A stretch of 32,274 nucleotides of DNA from Actinomadura formosensis NBRC 14204 (GTDB lineage Bacteria; Actinomycetota; Actinomycetes; Streptosporangiales; Streptosporangiaceae): NCBI RefSeq assembly GCF_001552155.1, contig NZ_BCQQ01000085.1:1-32274 (forward strand), read 5' to 3'. How positions within the stretch are numbered: position 1 is the stretch's first letter; each line of letters starts with the position of its first letter. Made by a program: the position numbers and the translations under genes. Under the pieces are notes generated by a model that ran no database searches, was not told the DNA's origin, and saw nothing but the letters and a program-made list of their open reading frames with translations. This document shows positions 16,170 through 23,899 of this stretch, piece after piece.

Positions 16170-17288
16170 TCAATTGCACCCGCAGTCGCAATCGCAGCAG
16201 TCGCAGTCACAGTCGCAGCAACTGCAGCAATCACAGCAGCCCGAGCAGTCGCCGCAACCTCCGTCGCAACCGTCGCCATGCCGGGAGCACCAGCAGCGGT
16301 CCCCGCACGACTCGCCGTGGTGCTCGCTCCACTCGGGCTGGAAGACACCGCAGGTCGCGCAGACGAGCGCCCCGGTGAAGCACGGCACCGGCCAGCCGGG
16401 ACGGGGCGGCCGGGGCCCGCGCCTGGAAAGGTTCTCGGGGTCGGCGAACACCCGGTCGACGGAACGTCCCACCTCGCGGTCCAGCAGCGCCCGGACGAGC
16501 CGGGGCCGCTCCAGTTCGAGGTCGGCGAGGGCCAGGCGGAGCCCGTGGAGCGCGTCGTCCGCGTGGCGGCGGGCCTCGGCGAGGGTGGTGCCGGTGGCGA
16601 GCAGCGGGTTGTAGGCGCCCGTGGCCTCGTCGTCCGCGACGTCCTCGACCGCGTCGAGGAGGTGGGCGAGCCGCCCGAAGAAGCGGCCGGCCTCGGCGAG
16701 CGGCTCGGCGTTGCGCTCCTTGCCCGCGAGGACGGCGGTGTGCGCGAACACGGCCGCGACGGCGGTCTCGGTGGGCTCGGTCAGGTCGAGCAGCCCCAGT
16801 CCGGGCGAGGACTCCAGGACGGGCTGCCGGGCGACCGCGTCGCGCAGCGCCGACGGGTCGAAGCCGACTGCGGCGCCCGTCCGCCCGCCGGCGGCGTCCC
16901 AGCGGTCGGCCATCCGCCCCGCCGCGGCGGCGACCAGGCGGCGCGCGTACGGGCCGTCGCCGTCCGCGACATGGTCACGGGTCTTGCCCGCGGCGAGCAG
17001 CAGCGACGCGGCGGCGGCCAGTTGCGCGCCCTGCGCCCGCGCCGTGACCACCTCGGCGGTCTTCATCCCGCGCAGCGCGCACGGCCCGGCCTTGCGGCGC
17101 GGGGACGACGCCGGCGCCTGCGCCTCCACCAGCACCGACACCAGCAGCCCGTCGTAGTTGGTGACGAGCCGCGCGGCCTGGCCGTGCTCGGCCCGCAACG
17201 TCAGGCACAGCCCGCAGAGATGGGCCATCCAGTCCTTGAACAACGATCCGCACAGGACATGCCTGCATGGTCTGACCACACCGAACAC
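16170..17288 (-). CDS. DUF5685 family protein with extreme cysteine-rich tail
   Basis: 372 residues of the DUF5685 family, function unknown. The start FGVVRPCRHVLCGSLFKDW and HLCGLCLTL are family signatures and give four early cysteines. The middle is all-helical; it contains NYDGLL near residue 46 and GRLAHLLDAVEDVADDE, reminiscent of the Asp-rich helix of squalene/phytoene synthase-like folds. Near the C-terminus there is CATCGVF. The last 45 residues then hold 19 cysteines in Cys-Cys, Cys-Asp-Cys and Cys-Gly-Cys patterns, which would suit a metal cluster or metallothionein-like tail. I start at GTG 17288 because GGGGAG lies six bases upstream (17300-17295); the open frame continues to 17321 without a better site. 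The XRE-TPR gene lies 64 bases upstream on the same strand. Confidence 0.85.
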   Translation of the reverse strand: MFGVVRPCRHVLCGSLFKDWMAHLCGLCLTLRAEHGQAARLVTNYDGLLVSVLVEAQAPASSPRRKAGPCALRGMKTAEVVTARAQGAQLAAAASLLLAAGKTRDHVADGDGPYARRLVAAAAGRMADRWDAAGGRTGAAVGFDPSALRDAVARQPVLESSPGLGLLDLTEPTETAVAAVFAHTAVLAGKERNAEPLAEAGRFFGRLAHLLDAVEDVADDEATGAYNPLLATGTTLAEARRHADDALHGLRLALADLELERPRLVRALLDREVGRSVDRVFADPENLSRRGPRPPRPGWPVPCFTGALVCATCGVFQPEWSEHHGESCGDRCWCSRHGDGCDGGCGDCSGCCDCCSCCDCDCDCCDCDCGCN

Positions 17289-17347
17289 CGGCAACTCCCC
17301 AACTCGGGCAACTCGCAGCATTATGGACGCGGCGCCGCCCGAGTTGG
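17286..17347. promoter_or_regulatory. Triple GAGTTG repeat and 11-bp dyad ahead of the DUF5685 gene
   Basis: The 64-base gap between the XRE-TPR stop and the DUF5685 start holds two structures. Read on the minus strand, GAGTTG occurs three times at a period of 8-9 bases just before the GTG; the last copy overlaps the GGGGAG ribosome-binding site. In addition, 17299-17309 and 17337-17347 are a perfect 11-bp inverted repeat separated by 27 bases, and a CATAAT hexamer (possible -10) lies in that spacer. It could be an operator-promoter, or a stem that ends the XRE message. Confidence 0.5.
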
Positions 17348-17352
17348 TTCGG

Positions 17353-18651
17353 TCACACCCCCACGCAGGTCAGGGCGCGGCGGTAGGCGGCCATCCGCGG
17401 CTCCTCGGCGGTGCCCGTCTCGGCCAGGACCTCGGCGAGGTCGAACCACGCCTGCGCGGCCTCCCGGGAGGACTCCATCTCCTCCAGGCAGGTCGCGGCC
17501 CGGGTCAGCACCTCCACCGCGCGGTCGCGGCGGCCGAGCCGCACCGACGCCTCGCCGAGCACGGTCAGCGCCCCGGCGGTGGCCCGGCGCGGGGCGTCCC
17601 CGAGCAGGTCGAGCGCCTCCTCGGCGAGCGCCACCGCCTCGGCGGGGCGGCCGAGCGCGGTCTCGGCGCGGGCCAGTTCGGTCAGGCACCAGGCCACGTC
17701 GATCTCCCCGGACGAGCTGGCGCTGATCTCGGCGCGGACCCGGCCGAGCAGCTCGCGGGCGCGGGACGCCTGGTCCGGGCGGGCGCGCAGCAGCAGCCCG
17801 GCGTAAAGGACGCGGAGCCGGTTCAGGTCGCGCGGATCCTCGCCGTCACCGGCCAGCATCAGCGCCCGCTCGGCCAGGGTGACGCCGTCCTCGTACTCAC
17901 CGCGGATCTCCGCGACGTAGGCGGCCTCCCAGTAGGCGACCATCCGCGCGCGGGGGCTGCCGATCCGCTCGGCCCGCTCGACGAGCTGGACGGCGAGCTG
18001 GCGGGCCCGGACGAGGTCGCCGCGCTCGATGAACGCGGCGAGCAGCGCCGCGCCGAGGTGCACGGCGGCGTCGGTGGAGTCGGCACCGGTCGCGATCAGG
18101 TGCCGCAGCGCGCTCTCGGCCGCCTCCACCCCGGCGCTGACGTCACCGCGCTCGCGCAGGCAGCGGCTCAGCGCGACGTGCACCTTCGCCCAGTGGTCGA
18201 GATCGGCCTCGGCGGACGCCTCCTCGGTCAGCGCGGTCAGGCCGGCGATCGCCTCCTCCAGCCGGCCGGCGGCCTCCAGCGCGAGGGCGTGGCCCCAGCG
18301 CGCCTGGTGCAGCATCTCCGGCAGCGCGACCGCGTCGGCGTTCGCGAGCACCTCGGCGAACCGGGCCCGCGCCTCGTCCGCCGCGCCGTTGCTGAGCGCG
18401 ATCTCGGCGTAGTCGAGCGTGACGCGCAGCTCGTCCACGACGTCCTCGCTGACACCGCTGACGAGGTAGGTCGCCGAGCAGTTCAGCTTCGCCGCCAGCA
18501 GCTCGACCACACTCGGGGCCGGCACCCGCTTGTCGCTCTCGATCAGCGAGATGTAGCTGTCGGACAGCTCGGGGAAGGCAAGCTGGGCCTGGCTCACGCC
18601 CTGCCGGATCCGCAGGGCGCGGATGCGCTGCCCCAGGGTCTCCCTATCCAT
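17353..18651 (-). CDS. XRE-family regulator with TPR repeats
   Basis: 432 residues. The N-terminal helix-turn-helix (about 6-60) reads LGQRIRALRIRQGVSQAQLA and SDSYISLIESDKRVPAPSVVELLA, a clear XRE/Cro DNA-binding domain. The remaining 360 residues are helical repeats of TPR type, for example ARWGHALALEAAGRLEEAIAGL and GDVSAGVEAAESALRHL, which bind peptides or partner proteins. The build resembles peptide-sensing regulators, but no ligand can be named. ATG 18651 lacks a strong ribosome-binding sequence; three direct repeats lie just upstream. It diverges from the purine permease and precedes the DUF5685 gene on the same strand, so it may control it. Confidence 0.9.
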   Translation of the reverse strand: MDRETLGQRIRALRIRQGVSQAQLAFPELSDSYISLIESDKRVPAPSVVELLAAKLNCSATYLVSGVSEDVVDELRVTLDYAEIALSNGAADEARARFAEVLANADAVALPEMLHQARWGHALALEAAGRLEEAIAGLTALTEEASAEADLDHWAKVHVALSRCLRERGDVSAGVEAAESALRHLIATGADSTDAAVHLGAALLAAFIERGDLVRARQLAVQLVERAERIGSPRARMVAYWEAAYVAEIRGEYEDGVTLAERALMLAGDGEDPRDLNRLRVLYAGLLLRARPDQASRARELLGRVRAEISASSSGEIDVAWCLTELARAETALGRPAEAVALAEEALDLLGDAPRRATAGALTVLGEASVRLGRRDRAVEVLTRAATCLEEMESSREAAQAWFDLAEVLAETGTAEEPRMAAYRRALTCVGV

Positions 18652-18670
18652 CGTGTGACCACCGCCTACA

Positions 18671-18708
18671 GGGTTTCACCACTGGGTTCTCACCGCAGGG
18701 TGCTCGCC
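18671..18708. promoter_or_regulatory. Three direct repeats upstream of the XRE gene
   Basis: GGGTTTCACC (18671-18680), GGGTTCTCACC (18684-18694) and GGGTGCTCGCC (18698-18708) are related units at a 13-14 base period, beginning 20 bases upstream of the XRE-TPR start. Such direct repeats are a usual form of autoregulatory operator. The rest of the 217-base gap to the permease shows two near-identical copies of TCCGGAGTCCCC (18783 and 18820) and nothing coding. Confidence 0.45.
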
Positions 18709-18868
18709 GGCCGCGCCGCGTGCGGGGCGAGGAAGAAAGTCGATGACGGCAGGCTATAGCGGACAGATCGCCCCCGTCACGCTCCGGAGTCCCCAAGCGG
18801 TTAACCTGTGCTCGCCCATTCCGGAGACCCCCTGCCGGAACCACGCTGCGAAAAGCGGAGCGCCCGTC

Positions 18869-20314
18869 ATGTCCGAGACCAGTACCGCGAAGACCGACGA
18901 TTCGCCGCCGGCCGGCGGGGGCGGACCGCTGGAGCGGCTGTTCGATCTCACCGGGCGCGGCAGCACCGTCCCGCGTGAGCTGCGCGGCGGCGTCACCACC
19001 TTCTTCGCGATGGCCTACATCATCCTGCTGAACCCGATCATCCTCGGCGGGGCGAAGGACGTCACCGGGGCGACACTGTCGATCCCGCAGCTGACCACGA
19101 TGACCGCGCTGTCCGCCGCGGTCACCACGGTGATCATGGGATTCGTCGGGAACGCGCCGCTGGCGCTCGCCGCGGGCCTCGGCATCAACGCGGTCGTGGC
19201 CTTCCAGGCGGCGCCGGTGATGACCTGGCCGCAGGCGATGGGGCTGGTGGTGATCGAGGGCGCGGTCATCGTGGTGCTGGCACTCACCGGCATCCGCGAG
19301 CGGATCATGAACTCGATCCCGCTGGCGCTCAAGCACGCGATCGCGGTCGGCATCGGCGCGTTCATCGCGCTGGTCGGCTTCTACGACGCGGGGTTCGTCA
19401 CCTCCAGCGCGACCAGCCCGCCGCTGTCCCTCGGCACCGGCGGCCACCTGGCGACATGGCCGGCGCTGGTGTTCGCGCTCACCCTGCTGCTGATGATCGT
19501 CCTGTACGTGCGGCGGGTGCCCGGCGCGATCCTGATCAGCATCATCGCCGGGACGATCGGGGCCGTCGCCGTCCAGGAGAACGCGTCCATCGAGCAGGGC
19601 GGCTGGGGCGTCGTCACGCCGAACATGCCCGAGAAACTGTTCGCGGCACCCGACTTCGGGCTGTTCGGGGAGATCGACCTGGTCGGCGGGTTCGGCCGCG
19701 CCGGGGTGATCACCGCGCTGGTCGTGCTGTTCACCCTGGTGCTGTCGGGGTTCTTCGACGCGATGGGCACGATCCTCGGCATCAGCGACGAGGCGGGCCT
19801 GGTGAACGAGCGGGGCGAGGTGCCGCGGCTCGGCCGGATCCTGTCGGTGGACGGCCTGTCCGCCGCGTTCGGCGGCATCACCAGCTCGTCCGCCAACACG
19901 GTGTTCGTCGAGTCGGCGGCCGGTGTCGGGGAGGGCGCCCGGACGGGCCTGGCCAACATCGCGACCGGCGCGCTGTTCGCGGTGACGCTGTTCCTCACCC
20001 CGCTCGCCGCCACCGTCCCCGCCCAGGCCGCCGCGCCCGCGCTGGTCGTCGTCGGCGCGCTGATGATGACGCAGGTCTCCAAGGTGAACTGGGACGACCT
20101 GGACATCACCATCCCGGCGTTCCTCACCATCGTGCTGATGCCGTTCACGTTCTCGATCACCATCGGAATCGGCGGCGGGATGGTGAGCTACGCGCTGATC
20201 AAGCTCGCCCGGGGCAGGATCCGCGAGGTGTCGGTGTGGCTGTGGCCCGTGGTGGCGCTGTTCCTGGTCTTCTTCGCGATCAACCCGATCGAGCAGTGGC
20301 TGAACGTGCGGTGA
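18869..20314 (+). CDS. NCS2-family (AzgA-like) purine permease
   Basis: A 481-residue, roughly 12-helix transporter of the adenine/guanine/hypoxanthine permease group. It begins LERLFDLTGRGSTVPRELRGG and then TTFFAMAYIILLNP, the family start. NAPLALAAGLGINAVVAF, SIPLALKHAIAVGIGAFIALVG and FFDAMGTILGI follow, all matching AzgA/PbuG proteins, with SSSANTVFVESAAGVGEGARTG as the substrate-site helix region. It imports purine bases using the proton gradient. ATG 18869 has GGAG eight bases upstream, and the frame before it lacks membrane-protein character. The next gene on the strand is the glycerate-kinase-like protein 124 bases later; no functional tie is evident. Confidence 0.93.
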   Translation: MSETSTAKTDDSPPAGGGGPLERLFDLTGRGSTVPRELRGGVTTFFAMAYIILLNPIILGGAKDVTGATLSIPQLTTMTALSAAVTTVIMGFVGNAPLALAAGLGINAVVAFQAAPVMTWPQAMGLVVIEGAVIVVLALTGIRERIMNSIPLALKHAIAVGIGAFIALVGFYDAGFVTSSATSPPLSLGTGGHLATWPALVFALTLLLMIVLYVRRVPGAILISIIAGTIGAVAVQENASIEQGGWGVVTPNMPEKLFAAPDFGLFGEIDLVGGFGRAGVITALVVLFTLVLSGFFDAMGTILGISDEAGLVNERGEVPRLGRILSVDGLSAAFGGITSSSANTVFVESAAGVGEGARTGLANIATGALFAVTLFLTPLAATVPAQAAAPALVVVGALMMTQVSKVNWDDLDITIPAFLTIVLMPFTFSITIGIGGGMVSYALIKLARGRIREVSVWLWPVVALFLVFFAINPIEQWLNVR

Positions 20315-20438
20315 CCACTCGGGACGAACACGCCTCTACTGCCATTTGAGAGTCTTGGGCACGCCTGCGGGTGTCAAATAGTGCCGTCATGACGTAAGTA
20401 GAAGGTAGAGCCTTACCCCCGGCGTGAAAGGCGTGGCT

Positions 20439-21602
20439 GTGGTGTCCGCGGACTCTCCCTCCCGTCCGTCCCCGCCGGGTCACGTCCTGCTGGCGCCCGG
20501 CAGGTTCCCCGGAGCGCTGACCGCCGCGCAGGCGGCCCGGCACCTCGCGGCCGGGCTGTGCCGTGCCCGGCCCGGTGTCCCACTGCTGGAGCTGCCCGTG
20601 GCGGACGGCGGCGAGGGCACCGTGGAGGCGGCGGTCGCGGCCGGATGGCGGCGGGTCGAGGTCGAGGTGGGCGGGCCGACGGGCCGCCCGGTCACCGCGC
20701 GGCTGGCGCTGAACGGGCGCAGCGCGGTGGTGGAGCTGGCCGAGGCGTCCGGGCTGCGCCGGCTGCCCGGCGGCAAGCCGCGCCCGCTCGCCGCCTCCAG
20801 CCTCGGCACGGGGCAGCTGCTCGCGCACGCGGTCCGGCTCGGCGCCCGCCGGATCGTGCTGGGGCTCGGCGGCGGCGCCTGCGCCGACGGCGGCGCGGGC
20901 CTCGTGCAGGGGCTCGGCGGGCGGCTGCTGGACGCGCTCGGCAAGGACCTGCCGCCGGGCGGGGCCGCGCTGCGCTCGCTGCACGCCCTCGACCTGCGCG
21001 GCCTGCCCGACATGTCGGGCATCGAGGTGGTGATGGCGGGTGACCCGGCGGGACCGCTGCTCGGCCGCACCGGCGCCGCCGCCGTGGACGGGCCGCGCTG
21101 CGGCGCGACCCGCGAGGAGGTCCGGCTGCTGGACGCGGGGCTGCGCCGCTGGGCCGACCTGGCGGAGGCGGCGGCCCGCAAGGCGGCCCGCGACCTGCCC
21201 GGCGCCGGAGCCTGCGGCGGCGTCGGGTTCGCCGCGCTCATCTTCCTCGGCGCGACGATCGAGCCCGGCCCCGCGCTGATGCTCGGCTTACTGGGATTCG
21301 CCGAGAAGGCGCGCGGGGCGCGGCTCGTCGTCACCGGCGAGGGCACCCTGGACAGCCGGTCGCTGCGCGGCACCGCGCCGATCGGGGTGGCCCGCGCGGC
21401 GGCCCGGGCCGGCGCGCCGGTCGTCGCGGTGGCCGGGCGGCGCGGGCTCACCGGCGAGCAGCTCCGCAAGGCGCGCATCCAGGCGGCGTACGCGCTGGCC
21501 GACATCGAGCCGGACGACGAGCGCCGCGTCCGCCGGGCCGGGCCGCTGCTGGAGCAGCTCACGGTCGCGATCGCGGACGAGTGGCTCCCCGCGCACCCGT
21601 GA
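20439..21602 (+). CDS. Divergent glycerate kinase family protein
   Basis: 387 residues with the overall pattern of glycerate 2-kinase (GlxK/GarK): PVADGGEGTVEA, VVELAEASGL, ASSLGTGQLL, GLGGGACADGGAG, DLPGAGACGGVGF and VVTGEGTLDSRSLRG. Several positions normally fixed in active enzymes differ. The N-terminal DSFKGS-type loop reads GRFPGA, FGPQKGA is DGPRCGA, and the Lys of the GKxP motif is Thr (GTAP). It may have altered substrate or activity. AAAGG at 20427-20431 is seven bases before GTG 20439, which I take as the start; GTG 20424 and 20442 are alternatives. A rare TTA leucine codon is at 21288-21290. Confidence 0.85.
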   Translation: MVSADSPSRPSPPGHVLLAPGRFPGALTAAQAARHLAAGLCRARPGVPLLELPVADGGEGTVEAAVAAGWRRVEVEVGGPTGRPVTARLALNGRSAVVELAEASGLRRLPGGKPRPLAASSLGTGQLLAHAVRLGARRIVLGLGGGACADGGAGLVQGLGGRLLDALGKDLPPGGAALRSLHALDLRGLPDMSGIEVVMAGDPAGPLLGRTGAAAVDGPRCGATREEVRLLDAGLRRWADLAEAAARKAARDLPGAGACGGVGFAALIFLGATIEPGPALMLGLLGFAEKARGARLVVTGEGTLDSRSLRGTAPIGVARAAARAGAPVVAVAGRRGLTGEQLRKARIQAAYALADIEPDDERRVRRAGPLLEQLTVAIADEWLPAHP

Positions 21603-21640
21603 TGTGAAACGCTCCAACGAACATACGCCACCTCCGTGAC

Positions 21641-21652
21641 GACCACGTGGTC
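21641..21652. promoter_or_regulatory. 12-bp perfect palindrome upstream of the methyltransferase
   Basis: GACCACGTGGTC is a perfect 12-bp palindrome 68 bases ahead of the methyltransferase ATG, in the 118-base gap after the glycerate-kinase-like gene. It is operator-like, but no regulator is adjacent and the match could be chance in GC-rich DNA. Confidence 0.3.
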
Positions 21653-21720
21653 AGCCGTTTACCATTCGGTCCAGGCGGCGGGCCTTCCAGAACTCAACAG
21701 CGGCACTAGGCGGACACGGT

Positions 21721-22530
21721 ATGGCCGAAGAGCAGTACGACTGGGCGTCCCTCGGGATCGACACCACCAAGCCGAGCATCGCTCGGACCTACGACGTGGT
21801 ACTGAGGGGCAAGGACAACTTCGAGGTCGACCGGACCTTCGTGGCGGAGATCGTGAAGATCATCCCGGAGATCTACGACGTCGCCGCCTACAACCGGGAG
21901 ATCCTCGGCCGCGGGGTGCGGTACCTGGCCGGCGAGGCGGGCATCCGGCAGTTCCTCGACCTCGGCTCGGGGCTGCCGACCGTGCAGAACACCCACCAGG
22001 TCGCGCAGGCCACCGCGCCCGGCGCGCGGGTCGTCTACGTCGACAACGACCCGATCGTCCTCGCGCACGGGCGGGCGCTGCTGGCCGAGAACGCGGACAC
22101 CACGGTCATCACCGCCGACGTCCGCGAGCCGGAGAAGATCCTCGCGCACCCCGACGTCAGGCGGCTGATCGACTTCGACCGGCCGGTCGGGGTGATGCTG
22201 GTCGGCATCCTGCACCACCTGCACGACGACGAGGACCCGCAGGGCATCGTCGAGACGCTGATGGCCGCGGTGCCGTCCGGCAGCCACCTGTTCGTCACGA
22301 GCTTCTGCGCGTCCAGCCAGGAGGCGGTCGACGCCGAGGTGCAGTACCAGGGGATGCTCGGCACCGGCCGGTTCCGGACACCGGAGGAGATCACCCGGTA
22401 CTTCGACGGGCTCGACCTCCTCGACCCGGGCGTCGTCCCGCTGCCGCTGTGGCGCCCCGATGGGGACGTCCCGGACGAGCTGACCGTCGGCCAGCGCCTC
22501 ATGTACGGGGGTATCGCCCGCAAACCCTGA
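21721..22530 (+). CDS. DUF574 / SAV2177-type SAM-dependent methyltransferase
   Basis: 269 residues of the actinobacterial DUF574 (Methyltransf_19) family. It starts with the typical DTTKPSIARTYDVVLRGKDN and YDVAAYNREILGRGVRYLA. The SAM-binding motif I is FLDLGSGLPT, with YVDNDPIVLAHGRALL at the ribose-binding strand and VMLVGILHHLHDDEDP further on. Actinomycete genomes hold many paralogues, often beside XRE/DUF397 genes; their targets are unknown. The nearest XRE gene here is 3 kb away. ATG 21721 is preceded by a weak AGGCGG. A GC inverted repeat follows the stop. Confidence 0.92.
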   Translation: MAEEQYDWASLGIDTTKPSIARTYDVVLRGKDNFEVDRTFVAEIVKIIPEIYDVAAYNREILGRGVRYLAGEAGIRQFLDLGSGLPTVQNTHQVAQATAPGARVVYVDNDPIVLAHGRALLAENADTTVITADVREPEKILAHPDVRRLIDFDRPVGVMLVGILHHLHDDEDPQGIVETLMAAVPSGSHLFVTSFCASSQEAVDAEVQYQGMLGTGRFRTPEEITRYFDGLDLLDPGVVPLPLWRPDGDVPDELTVGQRLMYGGIARKP

Positions 22531-22540
22531 ACGTGCCCCA

Positions 22541-22581
22541 CGGCGGGCGCGGCGGACCGCGTCGCGAGCGCCTGCCCGCCG
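22541..22581. terminator. GC inverted repeat after the methyltransferase gene
   Basis: CGGCGGGC (22541-22548) and GCCCGCCG (22574-22581) form an eight-base stem with a 25-base loop, ten bases past the methyltransferase stop. It has no T-run. It probably ends the transcript before the alanine dehydrogenase gene. Confidence 0.4.
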
Positions 22582-22708
22582 GCCAGGCACGCTTTACACA
22601 ATGTCGCCGAAACGGTCGATGACTTGACACACTGCCGATAGTCGGAGGCGGGCTCCGCCCCGCACGCTGTACACGTACATCCTGGTCAGCGTTGACAGAG
22701 GAGCCCCG

Positions 22709-23833
22709 GTGAAGATCGGCGTGCCACAAGAGATCAAGAACCACGAGTACCGGGTCGCCATCACGCCGGCGGGCGCGCACGAGCTGGCCCGGCACGGCCA
22801 CGAGGTGTTCGTCGAGCGGGGCGCCGGCCTCGGCTCCGCGATCCCGGACGACGACTACATCGCCGCGGGCGCCAAGATCCTGGACGGCCCGGACGAGGTG
22901 TGGGCCGAGGGCGACCTGATCCTCAAGGTCAAGGAGCCCGTCGAGCCCGAGTACCACCGGATGCGCGACGGCCAGGTCCTGTTCACCTACCTGCACCTCG
23001 CCGCGTCCCGCGAGTGCACCGACGCGCTGCTGTCCGCCGGCGTCACCGCGATCGCGTACGAGACCGTCCAGTTGCCGGACGGCTCGCTGCCGCTGCTCGC
23101 CCCCATGTCGGAGGTCGCCGGGCGGCTCGCCCCGCAGGTCGGCGCGTACAACCTGATGGCGTCCAACGGCGGGCGCGGCGTCCTGCCCGGTGGCGTGCCG
23201 GGCGTGGCCCCGGCCAAGGTCGTCGTCATCGGCGGCGGCGTGGCCGGCCTGAACGCCGCCCAGATCGCGGCCGGGATGGGCGCGGACGTGACCATCCTGG
23301 ACGTCAACGTCGACCGCCTCCGGCACATCGACGCCATCTACCGGGGCCGCCTGCGCACGCTCGTGTCCAGCGTCTACACGGTCGAGCAGGAGGCCCGCGC
23401 CGCCGATCTCGTCATCGGCGCCGTCCTGATCCCCGGTGCCCGCGCCCCCAAGCTGATCTCCAACGACCTCGTCGCCGGGATGAAGTCCGGTTCCGTTCTC
23501 GTGGACATCGCCATCGACCAGGGCGGCTGCTTCGAGGACTCCCGCCCCACCACGCACACCGACCCGACCTACCGGGTGCACGACTCGACGTTCTACTGCG
23601 TGGCGAACATGCCCGGCGCCGTCCCGAACACCTCCACCTACGCCCTCACCGGCGTCACGCTCCCCTACGCCGTCCAGATCGCCGAGAAGGGCTGGCGCCG
23701 GGCCCTCCAGTCGAACGCCGCCCTGGCCCGCGGCCTCAACACCCACGCCGGCGCCCTGACCTACGACCACGTGGCCGAAGCCCACGACCTGCCCTACGTG
23801 CCCCTCGGCGACGTCCTCGGCGTCGAGCCCTAG
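22709..23833 (+). CDS. ald: Alanine dehydrogenase
   Basis: 374 residues, NAD-dependent interconversion of L-alanine with pyruvate and ammonium. The start MKIGVPQEIKNHEYRVAITP is diagnostic. Lys75 (LKVKEP) and His96 (YLHLA) are the pyruvate-binding and catalytic residues. KVVVIGGGVAGLNAA is the NAD-binding loop, and VDIAIDQGGCFEDSRPTTH contains the conserved Asp. The length is that of the hexameric bacterial enzyme. The start is GTG 22709 with AGAGGAG (22697-22703) five bases upstream. The upstream 178 bases hold a TGTAC-AC-GTACA dyad (22668-22679) and TTGACA at 22624 without a matching -10. Confidence 0.97.
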   Translation: MKIGVPQEIKNHEYRVAITPAGAHELARHGHEVFVERGAGLGSAIPDDDYIAAGAKILDGPDEVWAEGDLILKVKEPVEPEYHRMRDGQVLFTYLHLAASRECTDALLSAGVTAIAYETVQLPDGSLPLLAPMSEVAGRLAPQVGAYNLMASNGGRGVLPGGVPGVAPAKVVVIGGGVAGLNAAQIAAGMGADVTILDVNVDRLRHIDAIYRGRLRTLVSSVYTVEQEARAADLVIGAVLIPGARAPKLISNDLVAGMKSGSVLVDIAIDQGGCFEDSRPTTHTDPTYRVHDSTFYCVANMPGAVPNTSTYALTGVTLPYAVQIAEKGWRRALQSNAALARGLNTHAGALTYDHVAEAHDLPYVPLGDVLGVEP

Positions 23834-23899
23834 AGGGGTCCTCCTCCGCCACGATCGCGGCGCCCGGGATGGCCGTGCGTCGCGTGGTAGACACTCCCC

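Noticed and set aside
16170..16270. CAG/CAA-rich low-complexity repeat, read on plus as poly-Gln/Ser
   Set aside because: It is the complement of the Cys codons of the DUF5685 tail, not a separate repeat element or a CRISPR array.
11532..17726. A very long plus-strand open frame of over 2000 codons
   Set aside because: It is antisense to seven well-supported genes and is an artefact of high third-position GC. Its composition is His/Arg/Gln-rich with no domain.
18709..18868. Purine riboswitch ahead of the NCS2 permease
   Set aside because: I could not find the three-way-junction stems or conserved loop bases. Only two short TCCGGAG-type direct repeats are visible.
22624..22629. TTGACA ahead of ald as a -35 box
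   Set aside because: No acceptable -10 lies 16-19 bases downstream, so no promoter is claimed.
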